Source: Paenibacillus oenotherae (GTDB lineage Bacteria > Bacillota > Bacilli > Paenibacillales > Paenibacillaceae). Taken from it: a stretch of DNA of 64,000 nucleotides. The notes beneath the pieces were generated by a model that did no database searches, had not been told where the DNA came from, and saw nothing but the letters and a program-made list of their open reading frames with translations. A program made the position numbers and the translations under genes. Each line of letters starts with the position of its first letter. Within the stretch, counting starts at the first letter, position 1. Below are positions 17,415 through 24,951 of this stretch, piece after piece. Location: contig NZ_JAHZIJ010000017.1 in assembly GCF_019443105.1 (NCBI RefSeq), forward strand, positions 46,353 through 110,352, given 5' to 3'.

Positions 17415-17710
17415 CATTTTGAAGGCAGAGTGACGGAGTAAAAAACCTGCGAATGTGCATGAATTTCGGTTACAAGACGCCACAATGGTAAAATTCCTGC
17501 GATCATACATGAATTTTAGAACAAATCGAACGTTATGGGGAAACGAAGGTGAAGTGCCTGCAATCTGGCAGGAATTTCACCTTCATGGGGTCAGAAACGA
17601 GGAAAAAACTGCGGTTTCGCATGTTTCGTCTGCTGGCATCTCGCTTGTCTAGCCGTTTGAATGATGGATCGTCCTCTGCCGAGGAGTGCGCCAACAATCC
17701 CATGATCGCA
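17415..17710 (+). repeat. Dispersed hairpin repeat, copy A
   Basis: First of five related non-coding copies. Left to right: a lead-in shared with copy E (GAAGGCAGAGTGACGGAGTA), two direct modules CCTGCGA-N5-6-ATGAATTT (17447 and 17492 areas), then a long hairpin at 17545-17584 (GAAGGTGAA / TTCACCTTC, inner CCTGC / GCAGG), a GCGGTTTCGCATGTTTCG block, and the tail GGATCGTCCTCTG. It lies between convergent genes. Short open frames across it are not conserved between copies. Confidence 0.85.
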
Positions 17711-17845
17711 AGCATTGCATTGTAAAGCTTCTTCAAGCGGGAGCTGAGATTTCCAACAAGGACTTTCTGGACAGCCCCATTTCTTTAATTGCACTGCCCC
17801 GCATAGGCCATATCTGTCCTTTACCTTTGCATGTTCTTCCGCGCC

Positions 17846-18538
17846 TCACATAACCATAGGGACATGCGAGTACCCGTCACTCTCTGATTCTGCTGCAACT
17901 ACGCGGATAAGCCGCAGGAAGTCAACGGACTGTTCCAGCGATCTCTCATCCGGGCAGAAACGATACTGCTTGCCGTCCAGCATGGAGATGACATCTATAC
18001 GCTCCGGGGCTCTGCCGAACGCGCTTTGGCCGAAGACAGCCGCCATATGGCGGAAAGCATGAATAACCTCTTCATCTGCGTCAACCATATATTTCTGGAT
18101 CGAATAAGCACGTCCGTCCGCTGAGCCCGCTTCAGGGAACACGGTCTGAAGAATCATGGTCAAATTCAAATCAAGAGCCGGAATATACGTCCCCCACTGC
18201 TCGAACGATATAATGGGCTGGAGTTCCCTGCGCTCCCCCTGGGCCAGAATCTTCACCAGGTTAGCCGTCACGGCGCTTTTTACTTGTGCGAAGTGGTGGC
18301 TGGAATCGAATTTATAGCCCCTGTTCGTCCATCTGTTCTCGATCAGCCCCTTCAACCGGTCGATAGTTCGACTGTTTGGCGGCAGACGATAGAAGTCTTC
18401 GATTACGTAGCTGACGGCATATTGGGCGAGCTGCTTCCAGTTCACGTCATACTGCCGCCGGGGCTTTCCCTGACCACTGCCGTAGCGGTACGGGTAGCGC
18501 AGCAGCTCCTCCAGCTTATAATCTTCAATTAGCCGCAT
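17846..18538 (-). CDS. Hypothetical protein coupled to flavodoxin
   Basis: 230 aa, soluble, without signal peptide. I do not recognise the family with confidence. The N-terminus (LEELLRYPYRYG) loosely recalls the start of PD-(D/E)XK nuclease-like proteins, but no catalytic motif is clear. The ATG at 18536-18538 overlaps the flavodoxin gene by 14 nt with GAAGGG at good distance, so the two are co-translated. In B. subtilis the Fur-controlled ykuNOP operon also pairs flavodoxins with an uncharacterised protein, which is an analogy only. Confidence 0.7.
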   Translation of the reverse strand: MRLIEDYKLEELLRYPYRYGSGQGKPRRQYDVNWKQLAQYAVSYVIEDFYRLPPNSRTIDRLKGLIENRWTNRGYKFDSSHHFAQVKSAVTANLVKILAQGERRELQPIISFEQWGTYIPALDLNLTMILQTVFPEAGSADGRAYSIQKYMVDADEEVIHAFRHMAAVFGQSAFGRAPERIDVISMLDGKQYRFCPDERSLEQSVDFLRLIRVVAAESESDGYSHVPMVM

Positions 18539-18986
18539 GGACACCCTTCACAGCAGATGCAAATTGGCGGCCGAAGTCTCTGAGCGCCTCTTCTTCTTCC
18601 GAGGAAGGGTTCAGCTCGATCTTCATTCCCTCAAGCACATTCTCGGCACCAAGCTCTTTAAGCTTCTCCAGCAATATATCAACAGCAGCTCCATATAGGG
18701 CATAGGAGGAATCGGCAGAGCCGAACACCGCAGAACGGCGGCCCGACAGGTCAATGCTGTTCATCTCTTCGTAGAATTCGAGGAACTCATCCGGCAGTTC
18801 CCCATCTCCCCATGTATATGCGCCTAATATTATCCCTTCGTAGTTCACCAGCTCTGCGGCATTCGTATCCATCACGAATTTCACAACCGGCTCGATTCCC
18901 TGCGACCGAACTCCCTCGGCGATCGCATCGGCCATCGTCTCCGTATTTCCCGTCATGCTGGCAAAAACAATAATTATTTCAGACAT
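18525..18986 (-). CDS. Short-chain flavodoxin, probably iron-regulated
   Basis: 153 aa, typical of short-chain flavodoxins. The FMN phosphate loop VFASMTGNTETMADAI is at residues 6-21. The isoalloxazine-flanking loops LGAYTWGDGELPDEF (near 54) and FGSADSSYALYGAAVD (near 87) are also present. It would replace ferredoxin as an electron carrier when iron is short. ATG 18984-18986 lies 10 nt after GGAGG. Two Fur-box-like palindromes lie just upstream, which fits the Fur-controlled YkuN/YkuP flavodoxins of Bacillus. Confidence 0.88.
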   Translation of the reverse strand: MSEIIIVFASMTGNTETMADAIAEGVRSQGIEPVVKFVMDTNAAELVNYEGIILGAYTWGDGELPDEFLEFYEEMNSIDLSGRRSAVFGSADSSYALYGAAVDILLEKLKELGAENVLEGMKIELNPSSEEEEALRDFGRQFASAVKGVHAAN

Positions 18987-19017
18987 TCCTGTCATTCCTC
19001 CATTTCATATGAGCCAC

Positions 19018-19064
19018 TGATAATGAATATCAATTACAATCAGTTTAAGTGATAATGATTATCA
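19018..19064. promoter_or_regulatory. Two Fur-box-like palindromes upstream of flavodoxin
   Basis: TGATAATGATTATCA at 19050-19064 is a perfect 7-1-7 inverted repeat matching the Bacillus Fur/PerR-type box. TGATAATGAATATCA at 19018-19032 differs by one base. A TTGACA (minus strand, 19067-19072) abuts the first site, so binding would block transcription of the flavodoxin gene. Confidence 0.8.
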
Positions 19065-19090
19065 ATGTCAATATAAATGTTGGAAACATT

Positions 19091-19650
19091 CAACCTAGAG
19101 GGCTGTCCTATAAGCAAGATTATTCGAGATTAGTTAAAAGCGCGAGTGACCAGGGGCAGCGGGCCCCTGCCACTCGCGCTTCTTGGTTCATGCACGCCCA
19201 CTACTGCACAGGTTATGGACAAGCGAAAACCACTCGCCCTCTAAGCTTGCTTAGGGTAAGCCACGCAGCAGGAAACGCTGGCATCCCCGCTTGTTCTTCA
19301 GTTGACCAAACACACTCTCCGGCTCAATCAGCCGCCAAACCGAAAGTGCGCAAGCCTGCGAATGTGCATGAATTTCAGTTTCAAGACGCCTTATATGGTA
19401 GAAATCCTGCGATTGCGCATGAATTTGAGAGGAAATTGGCCGATAAAAGGAAACTAAGGTGAAGTGCCTGCACCCTGGCAGGAATTTCACCTTTGTCAGG
19501 CCAGAATGAGGAAAAAGCTGCCGTCTGGCAAGTTTCGCCTGGCTCGTATCTCGAATCTCGAATCTCCTATCGCCTATCTCGCATGTCCCGGCTCGGCGTT
19601 TGAATGACAGATCGTCCTCTGGCGCCCCTAACAGGCTGCCTAACAGGAAT
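19091..19650 (+). repeat. Dispersed hairpin repeat, copy B (long form)
   Basis: It begins with GAGGGCTGTCCTATAA. A stem AAGCGCGAGTG / CACTCGCGCTT (19138-19148, 19171-19181) follows, extended inside by CAGGGGC/GCCCCTG, then TTGGTTCATG. A unique stretch follows, then the common core (about 19343-19530) with two CCTGCGA...GCATGAATTT modules and the hairpin AAGGTGAA / TTCACCTT (19456-19493). The tail is CTCG-rich and ends with GATCGTCCTCTGGCG. No gene is present between 18987 and 19719. Confidence 0.85.
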
Positions 19651-19719
19651 GTTGCCTGACTTTATAGAGTTCACTTTGGGGACTTGCCCTGCATGACACA
19701 AGAAATGCTGAACAACCTC

Positions 19720-20808
19720 TTACGTCCAGCCTGCTCTTTTGAAAATATCAATCGCCTTCTGCCGATATCGTTCAAGATTCGCGAAGTCCAGCTGCTGAGA
19801 CTTGAAGGCCCCCCACAATTTGATAGAATCCGGCACTTCAGCCTCTTCATTAACCGGAAATTCATAGCTCTGCTTCACCAGCACCGTCTGGCCTTCCTTG
19901 CTCGTCATATATTCGACCAGCCGCAGTGCATTCTCTCTGTTCTTCGAATAACGGGCTAGTCCGATTCCGCTAATGTTGACATGCGTTCCTGTCGTTTCCT
20001 GATTCGGAAAGAACACGCCCAGCTCTGCCGCAATTCGCGCATCCTCCGAATCGTTAGAGCCAGCAAGCTGTCCCATGTAATACGTATTGATGACCGCCAC
20101 GTCGCCTATGCCGTCAGCAATGGCTTTCGCTTGATCGCGGTCCCCGCCCTCGGGCGTCCGCGCGAAGTTGCTGACCATTCCGCGGGCCCACGCTTCTGCT
20201 TGTTTCTCTCCATTTATAGCTATAAAAGAAGCAAGCAGCGACTGGTTATATAAATTGGAATACGATCGAATGAGTACTTTGCCCTTCCACTTCTCCTCGG
20301 TTAAGCTCTCGTATGTCGATAGCTCCTTGGGCTTTACACGATCCTTCGCATACACGATAACCCGCGCCCGTGTCGTAATACCGATCCAATAATCGTTCGA
20401 ATCGCGCCATTTGGCAGGCACTTGCCGGTCAATACGGTCAGAACGCAGCGGCTGCAGAATGCCCTCGCGCTTGGCATTGTTTAGTACGCCTCCATCCACG
20501 GTAAAGAACAGATCTGCATCAGAATCCTCTCCGTCCCGCTTGATCCGTGCTTCCAATTCCTCTGCCGTGCCTTTGATTTCATTGACCTTGATGCCGGTAA
20601 GCTTCGTGAAAGACTCGAACAAGGCGGAATCCGCTTCATAATGCCTGGACGTATAGACGGTTATAGCGCCACCATCGCCGTCCGCATCACGCTTGATTGC
20701 AGCGTCCTTCCCATCCTGGCTTTGACTATTCCCGCCGCTTCCTCCAAACCCGCATGCCGCACAGAAGACGGAGAGAAAGATGATCATGATTGCTAGCTTG
20801 TTAACCAT
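19720..20808 (-). CDS. Ferric-iron-type ABC solute-binding lipoprotein (FbpA/FutA-like)
   Basis: About 362 aa. It has a signal peptide with a Cys near residue 20 (FLSVFCAACG; a slightly unusual lipobox), a low-complexity acidic spacer, then ITVYTSRHYEADSALFESF, the classic start of Fe(III)-binding proteins. The Tyr-pair region VAVINTYYMGQLAG near residue 240 matches the iron-ligand tyrosines of FutA/FbpA. The start overlaps the histidine kinase stop by 8 nt, with GGAGGGG upstream. No permease or ATPase gene is nearby, so it may sense iron for the kinase or serve a transporter encoded elsewhere. Confidence 0.85.
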   Translation of the reverse strand: MVNKLAIMIIFLSVFCAACGFGGSGGNSQSQDGKDAAIKRDADGDGGAITVYTSRHYEADSALFESFTKLTGIKVNEIKGTAEELEARIKRDGEDSDADLFFTVDGGVLNNAKREGILQPLRSDRIDRQVPAKWRDSNDYWIGITTRARVIVYAKDRVKPKELSTYESLTEEKWKGKVLIRSYSNLYNQSLLASFIAINGEKQAEAWARGMVSNFARTPEGGDRDQAKAIADGIGDVAVINTYYMGQLAGSNDSEDARIAAELGVFFPNQETTGTHVNISGIGLARYSKNRENALRLVEYMTSKEGQTVLVKQSYEFPVNEEAEVPDSIKLWGAFKSQQLDFANLERYRQKAIDIFKRAGWT

Positions 20809-22264
20809 TCCTAACCACCCCTCCGTCCTCTCCATCTCCCGGTTTCGCGTCCTCCCGGATACAAGGCAAACTTATCGTTGCGGTCGTCCCTGCGTTCTCC
20901 TCGGACTGGAAGGCAAGCGTCCCCTGATAACGCTCTATTAATCGCTTGGCGATGGCGAGCCCTAGCCCATTGCCGCCTAATTCACGGCTCCTTGCTTTAT
21001 CTACACGATAGAACCGGTCTGTAATATACGGCAAATCCTTGGCAGGAACACCCATGCCATAATCCGTGATCGCGATATCAACCTGGTTCCCGCTTGAATA
21101 AGCTTGAACAGTTATCACCTTACGCTCCAAGGAGTACTTGATTGCATTATCGAGCAGAATCAGCAATATTTGCTCCAAATGCTCATTGGAAATCATCAAG
21201 ATCGTTCCATCCACGCGATCAACATCGATATCCAGGGTGAATTCCGGATGAATCAGCGCAAAGCGGTCAATGATTCTTCTAATGACGGCCGCCGGATTCT
21301 TCAATAAGGCTTCGAAGGCGTGAATATCCTGCTCGGCGCGGGATAAGGCCAGCAATTCCATTACAAGCCGCTTTAACCGTACAAACTCTTCAAGAGAAGC
21401 ATCAAGCGACTCGCTAAGAATAACCGGATCTTCCCTCCCCCATCTCCGCAGCAGCGCCAAATGGCCTTCGATAATCGCGACCGGCGTTCGCAGCTCGTGG
21501 GAGGCATCCTCGACGAATCTGCGCTGCTGTTGGAACGAATCTTCCACCTTGTCCATCATGTCGTTAAAAATCTTCATCAAGGTGGCAATTTCATCCCCAT
21601 TCGAAGCTGGCTGCATTCTCTCCTGCATCCCTTTATTCTGAATACTTCGCATGGTCAGCGCCATTGCCTGCAGCGGTTTAAGCAGATTGCGGGCAAGCAG
21701 CCAGCCTACCAGCAGGCTGAACGCAATCGCGCCCAGCATAAAGTAAAGCATGGCTCGCGATATCGTCTTTCGCAGATCCTCATATTGGGCCAGGCTTTTG
21801 ACAATTTCGACCGAGCCGTTAAACTCGAATATCGTAATCGGACGCTGCATGATTAACAGGGAAGAGCTGTCCTGCCTGTAAAGCTCGATCTCATTTCGCG
21901 CTTTCGCCTGATATTCATTCCCGTTATCCGGCATGTTGTTGGCGATTGTAAGGATAGGTTTATTATCGGCTCCAAGAATGCGGATCCGTTGATCGTCTCG
22001 ATTCATTTTATTAAGATACTGCCTAATATTCCCCAAGTTCTTGGTCGTTAAATCCGCTTCCTCTTCGAGAAAATAGTTCAGAATCGCATTCATGCTGTGC
22101 TCCATATTCCGCTTCTCGCGATGAATGATCCACTGTTCCATAATGATGTACTGCAATGCGTTATATCCGACAAACAACACCATAATGAACAAGGTTGACC
22201 ACAGGGTCAGCTTGAACTTAATGGGCATTCTCAGGAAGGAGCCCGTCCAGCTTTTCAAGCTCAT
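20801..22264 (-). CDS. Sensor histidine kinase (HAMP, HisKA, HATPase)
   Basis: 487 aa, ArlS-like layout. Two membrane segments (about residues 19-40 and 168-190) flank an extracellular sensor of about 125 residues. A HAMP linker follows, then the phospho-acceptor box FVEDASHELRTPVAI (near 255). The ATP site has N (LLLDNAIKYS), G1 (DYGMGVP) and G2 (GGNGLGLAIAKR) boxes. Its ATG overlaps the regulator stop by 4 nt (ATGA), and it is coupled downstream to the ferric-binding protein. The extracellular domain and that neighbour suggest it could monitor iron. Confidence 0.9.
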   Translation of the reverse strand: MSLKSWTGSFLRMPIKFKLTLWSTLFIMVLFVGYNALQYIIMEQWIIHREKRNMEHSMNAILNYFLEEEADLTTKNLGNIRQYLNKMNRDDQRIRILGADNKPILTIANNMPDNGNEYQAKARNEIELYRQDSSSLLIMQRPITIFEFNGSVEIVKSLAQYEDLRKTISRAMLYFMLGAIAFSLLVGWLLARNLLKPLQAMALTMRSIQNKGMQERMQPASNGDEIATLMKIFNDMMDKVEDSFQQQRRFVEDASHELRTPVAIIEGHLALLRRWGREDPVILSESLDASLEEFVRLKRLVMELLALSRAEQDIHAFEALLKNPAAVIRRIIDRFALIHPEFTLDIDVDRVDGTILMISNEHLEQILLILLDNAIKYSLERKVITVQAYSSGNQVDIAITDYGMGVPAKDLPYITDRFYRVDKARSRELGGNGLGLAIAKRLIERYQGTLAFQSEENAGTTATISLPCIREDAKPGDGEDGGVVRNG

Positions 22265-22965
22265 TTTCTCATCACGTATCCAATGCCTCTCATCGTTTGT
22301 ATGTAACTGGACTCGCCGGGATAATCGATCTTGCGCCGCAAATATCTAACATACACATCCACCACATTCGTATCGACCGCCGCCTCGAAGCCCCATACCT
22401 GATCCAGGAGCGTTTCGCGATCCAGCACACGGTTCGTGTTGCTCAGAAACATCTGAAGCAGCGCATATTCGCGCTTGGTCAATTCGATCGGCAACCCCGC
22501 TCTGCTTACTATTCTCGTATTCGGATCCAGGCTCAAATCCAGATAGGACATGAGAGGCAGCCGATCCATCTCATGCTCCATGTGCACGGTCGCCCCTTGC
22601 TGTCTTCGGAATACGACCCTCATCCGTGCCAGCAGCTCTTCAATGGCGAATGGCTTCGGCAAATAATCGTCCGCACCGCAATCCAGGCCATTGATCCGCT
22701 CCGATACGCTGTCTCTGGCGCTGAGCATGATGATCGGCGTACACTTCTTCGACGCGCGAACCCGCCGGCATATCTCAAGACCATCCAATCCAGGCAGCAT
22801 AATATCGAGCAGAATGACATCCCACTCTTCCGCCAACGCATACTGAAGCCCTGTGTTGCCTTCTGCAGCAATGGTGACGGAGAAAGACTCGCGCTGGAGT
22901 TCCAGCTGAATAAATTTCGACATGTTTTTCTCGTCTTCGATGAGCAACACTTTCTTCACGTTCAC
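22261..22965 (-). CDS. OmpR/ArlR-family response regulator
   Basis: About 234 aa. The receiver domain has the acidic pair IEDE at the start, the phospho-acceptor Asp in VILLDIMLPG (near residue 53), Ser in IIMLSAR and Lys in YLPKPF. The C-terminal winged helix (ELTKREYALLQMFLSNTNRVLDR, VDVYVRYLRRKID) marks the OmpR family. The start is one of two GTGs (22965 or 22959) after GGGGGG. It heads an operon with the kinase and iron-binding protein, and a Fur-like box lies about 75 bp upstream. Its target sites are unknown. Confidence 0.9.
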   Translation of the reverse strand: MNVKKVLLIEDEKNMSKFIQLELQRESFSVTIAAEGNTGLQYALAEEWDVILLDIMLPGLDGLEICRRVRASKKCTPIIMLSARDSVSERINGLDCGADDYLPKPFAIEELLARMRVVFRRQQGATVHMEHEMDRLPLMSYLDLSLDPNTRIVSRAGLPIELTKREYALLQMFLSNTNRVLDRETLLDQVWGFEAAVDTNVVDVYVRYLRRKIDYPGESSYIQTMRGIGYVMRK

Positions 22966-23040
22966 TTTTCCCCCCGCAAGGATAAGCATTACTTTATTCT
23001 GTCGTCTGCAAACTAATTACGGCAATTTTCACCATCTAAA

Positions 23041-23059
23041 TGAAAATGATTATCATTAC
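23041..23059. promoter_or_regulatory. Fur-box-like palindrome upstream of the two-component operon
   Basis: TGAAAATGATTATCA at 23041-23055 matches the 7-1-7 box with one mismatch and continues TTAC. It lies between the response regulator start and the UDP-sugar dehydrogenase stop, in position to control the regulator-kinase-binding protein operon. Confidence 0.65.
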
Positions 23060-23082
23060 TATAGCTGATAATGCTGCGCTGA

Positions 23083-23856
23083 TCAATCCTTGTTTTTCAT
23101 CCACTGCTCGTTTCTTTGCCGGAGCGCTTGCAGCAGGTCTACGTTTATGCCTGCCCCTTCTGCTTGATGGAGAATGGCATTCAAATCTTTAGGCAGGCAC
23201 TTCCCGCCGAAACCTCGATTGTTCTCATAGACGAAGGTATGGCTTCTGCCAATTCGCGGATCTTCCAGCCACACTTCCCTCAACCTGGAATAATCAACAT
23301 CGAAGGCTTGCGCCACATCATAGAACTCGTTGCAAAAGGCTACCTTCATCGCCAAAAAGCAATTTTCCATATACTTGGCCAATTCGGCGGTTCTGGCTTC
23401 TGTAAATACGAATTTCACTTCTGCGTTGCATACGCTTTGATATGCTCTCACCGCAAGATGCGCATCCTCGCTCGAACCGCCTAGCGTCAGCCAGCTTCTA
23501 GCCGAGAGGTCGGCAAAAGGATGCGCCGTTGTCTCTCCGTAATACTCAGGCTGAAACACGATCCGCTTGCCTGTCGCTTCAATCTGGCCGTCCGTGAACC
23601 CGACCGGAACCGTGGATCGGATGACAATGACGGATGCATCCAGCCATGAGAGCACCTCTTCGACTTGCGACGTGTCGCAGCTGCCATCCGCCGCTTCCGG
23701 CGTAGGCACGCATACAAATGCGGCATCACAGGAGGATACTTCCCCCCGGCTGCCGATCCCCAAGGGCCCGTCATAAATCACCGCATCGGGAAATTGTTTA
23801 TACATCGCTTTGCCGACATGGCCGAAGCCGATAATTCCGATTTTCAAGCGATTCAC
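23083..23856 (-). CDS. Short UDP-glucose/GDP-mannose dehydrogenase family protein
   Basis: 257 aa, against roughly 430-450 aa for typical family members. The NAD-binding start IGIIGFGHVGKAM, the loop CVPTPEAADGS, IRSTVPVGFTD, and the central dimerisation domain with the catalytic Cys in GFGGKCLPKDL (near residue 222) are all present. The C-terminal UDP-binding domain is missing. It is not a frameshift: the frame ends normally after LRQRNEQWMKNKD. It lies 91 bp after the FTR1 gene on the same strand and could supply or modify a nucleotide sugar for the adjacent glycosyltransferases. Confidence 0.8.
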   Translation of the reverse strand: MNRLKIGIIGFGHVGKAMYKQFPDAVIYDGPLGIGSRGEVSSCDAAFVCVPTPEAADGSCDTSQVEEVLSWLDASVIVIRSTVPVGFTDGQIEATGKRIVFQPEYYGETTAHPFADLSARSWLTLGGSSEDAHLAVRAYQSVCNAEVKFVFTEARTAELAKYMENCFLAMKVAFCNEFYDVAQAFDVDYSRLREVWLEDPRIGRSHTFVYENNRGFGGKCLPKDLNAILHQAEGAGINVDLLQALRQRNEQWMKNKD

Positions 23857-23947
23857 GCTCCTTCTATTATAAGTTGACGATTGAAAGGAACTTCCAGGCT
23901 GCTGCTTAGGGGGATGTTCTTACGATCGCTGTTGTTCTTTCTCTAGT

Positions 23948-24868
23948 TCAACTTATATGCGCTGTGCTGGCCTTCAAAGTCGCATGGCGTTTCTTCTGCA
24001 CACCAAGCAGAACCATGATTACAAAATAGAATGCCCAATAGAGAATAAATTCTTCGAGAGAAGGGTTATGCGTATAACCTAGAAAGGCTTTGAAGAAAAT
24101 ACCGACTTGTCCGTTGATCAGCGTATGCTCTCCGCTATCGCGCAAATACTGTTCTTCGTCCAGCGGATGCTCAGGCATGATCGCCGTAAGGTTGTAGATC
24201 TCGCCGATCTCGCCGCCAGGCGTTCGGAACATCGACCCCATTATGCCAATATCCTGCATGATCCCGACAGCCTGGACAAGAAGTCCCGCTGCGATCATCG
24301 TGAGAAAAATACTGGTGATTCGAAAGAAGGTTTTCAATTGAATTCGCTTCGTTCCTTTGAAAAACAGGATGCCGACAACGAAAGCTAATACGAGCCCGAA
24401 TAAGGCTCCCCAGCTTTGCAGAGCTAACTGGATGTCGCCTCCCGTAATGGCCGCGAAGAAAAACACGGTCTCCACCCCTTCCCTCACAACGACGAGGAAG
24501 GAATGGATAATCATATTCAATGCGCCGCCGACGGTAAGAATCGCGGCTATTTTTTGCTCGACAGCACCCTGTATATTGCGGCTCTGCTGGCTCATAAACA
24601 ATACCATGTGGGCCAGCAGAACACAGGATACCAGCATAATGCCGATCTTGAGATAGTTCTGGCTGCCCATCATGGAGAAGCCGGTCAACACCGTCTGGAA
24701 CAGCAGTGCCGTTCCGTAGCTTGCTGCCAGGGCGAGAACGACGCCGATCCATACGTACTTGTTCCATTGCGTTTGGCCGATCCGCTTGAGATACGTCATG
24801 ATGACGCCGACGATCAATATCGCTTCAAGCGCCTCGCGAAACGTAATCAGAAAAGATTGTACATTCAT
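23948..24868 (-). CDS. FTR1-family iron permease
   Basis: 306 aa with seven predicted membrane segments. Both iron-binding motifs of the FTR1/EfeU family are present: REALE at residues 11-15 and REGVE near residue 129. An extracellular loop between late helices is rich in Glu and His (IMPEHPLDEEQYLRDSGEHT). It should import iron and, in this family, usually needs extracytoplasmic partners; here the two secreted proteins encoded just upstream are candidates. It is the last gene of the long operon that starts at a Fur-like box near 32.84 kb. Confidence 0.9.
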   Translation of the reverse strand: MNVQSFLITFREALEAILIVGVIMTYLKRIGQTQWNKYVWIGVVLALAASYGTALLFQTVLTGFSMMGSQNYLKIGIMLVSCVLLAHMVLFMSQQSRNIQGAVEQKIAAILTVGGALNMIIHSFLVVVREGVETVFFFAAITGGDIQLALQSWGALFGLVLAFVVGILFFKGTKRIQLKTFFRITSIFLTMIAAGLLVQAVGIMQDIGIMGSMFRTPGGEIGEIYNLTAIMPEHPLDEEQYLRDSGEHTLINGQVGIFFKAFLGYTHNPSLEEFILYWAFYFVIMVLLGVQKKRHATLKASTAHIS

Positions 24869-24902
24869 ACTTTAGCCTCCATTCTTCCATATAGCAATAC
24901 GT

Positions 24903-24940
24903 ACGGAAGACACCTGCGCTTGCGCGTAGGCGTCCTCCGT
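24903..24940 (-). other. Hairpin between stalk-domain gene and FTR1 gene
   Basis: ACGGA...CGC and GCG...TCCGT arms form an imperfect long stem of about 17 bp with a TT loop. There is no T-run, so it is more likely an mRNA-stabilising or processing structure than a terminator. The gap it fills is 83 bp. Confidence 0.4.
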
Positions 24941-24951
24941 AGTGGAACCGA

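Noticed and set aside
17455-17652. Open frame across repeat copy A (and similar frames in B, C, D and E)
   Set aside because: The frame is broken by a shift in copy B and a stop in copy C, while the hairpin pairing is kept. Coding is unlikely.
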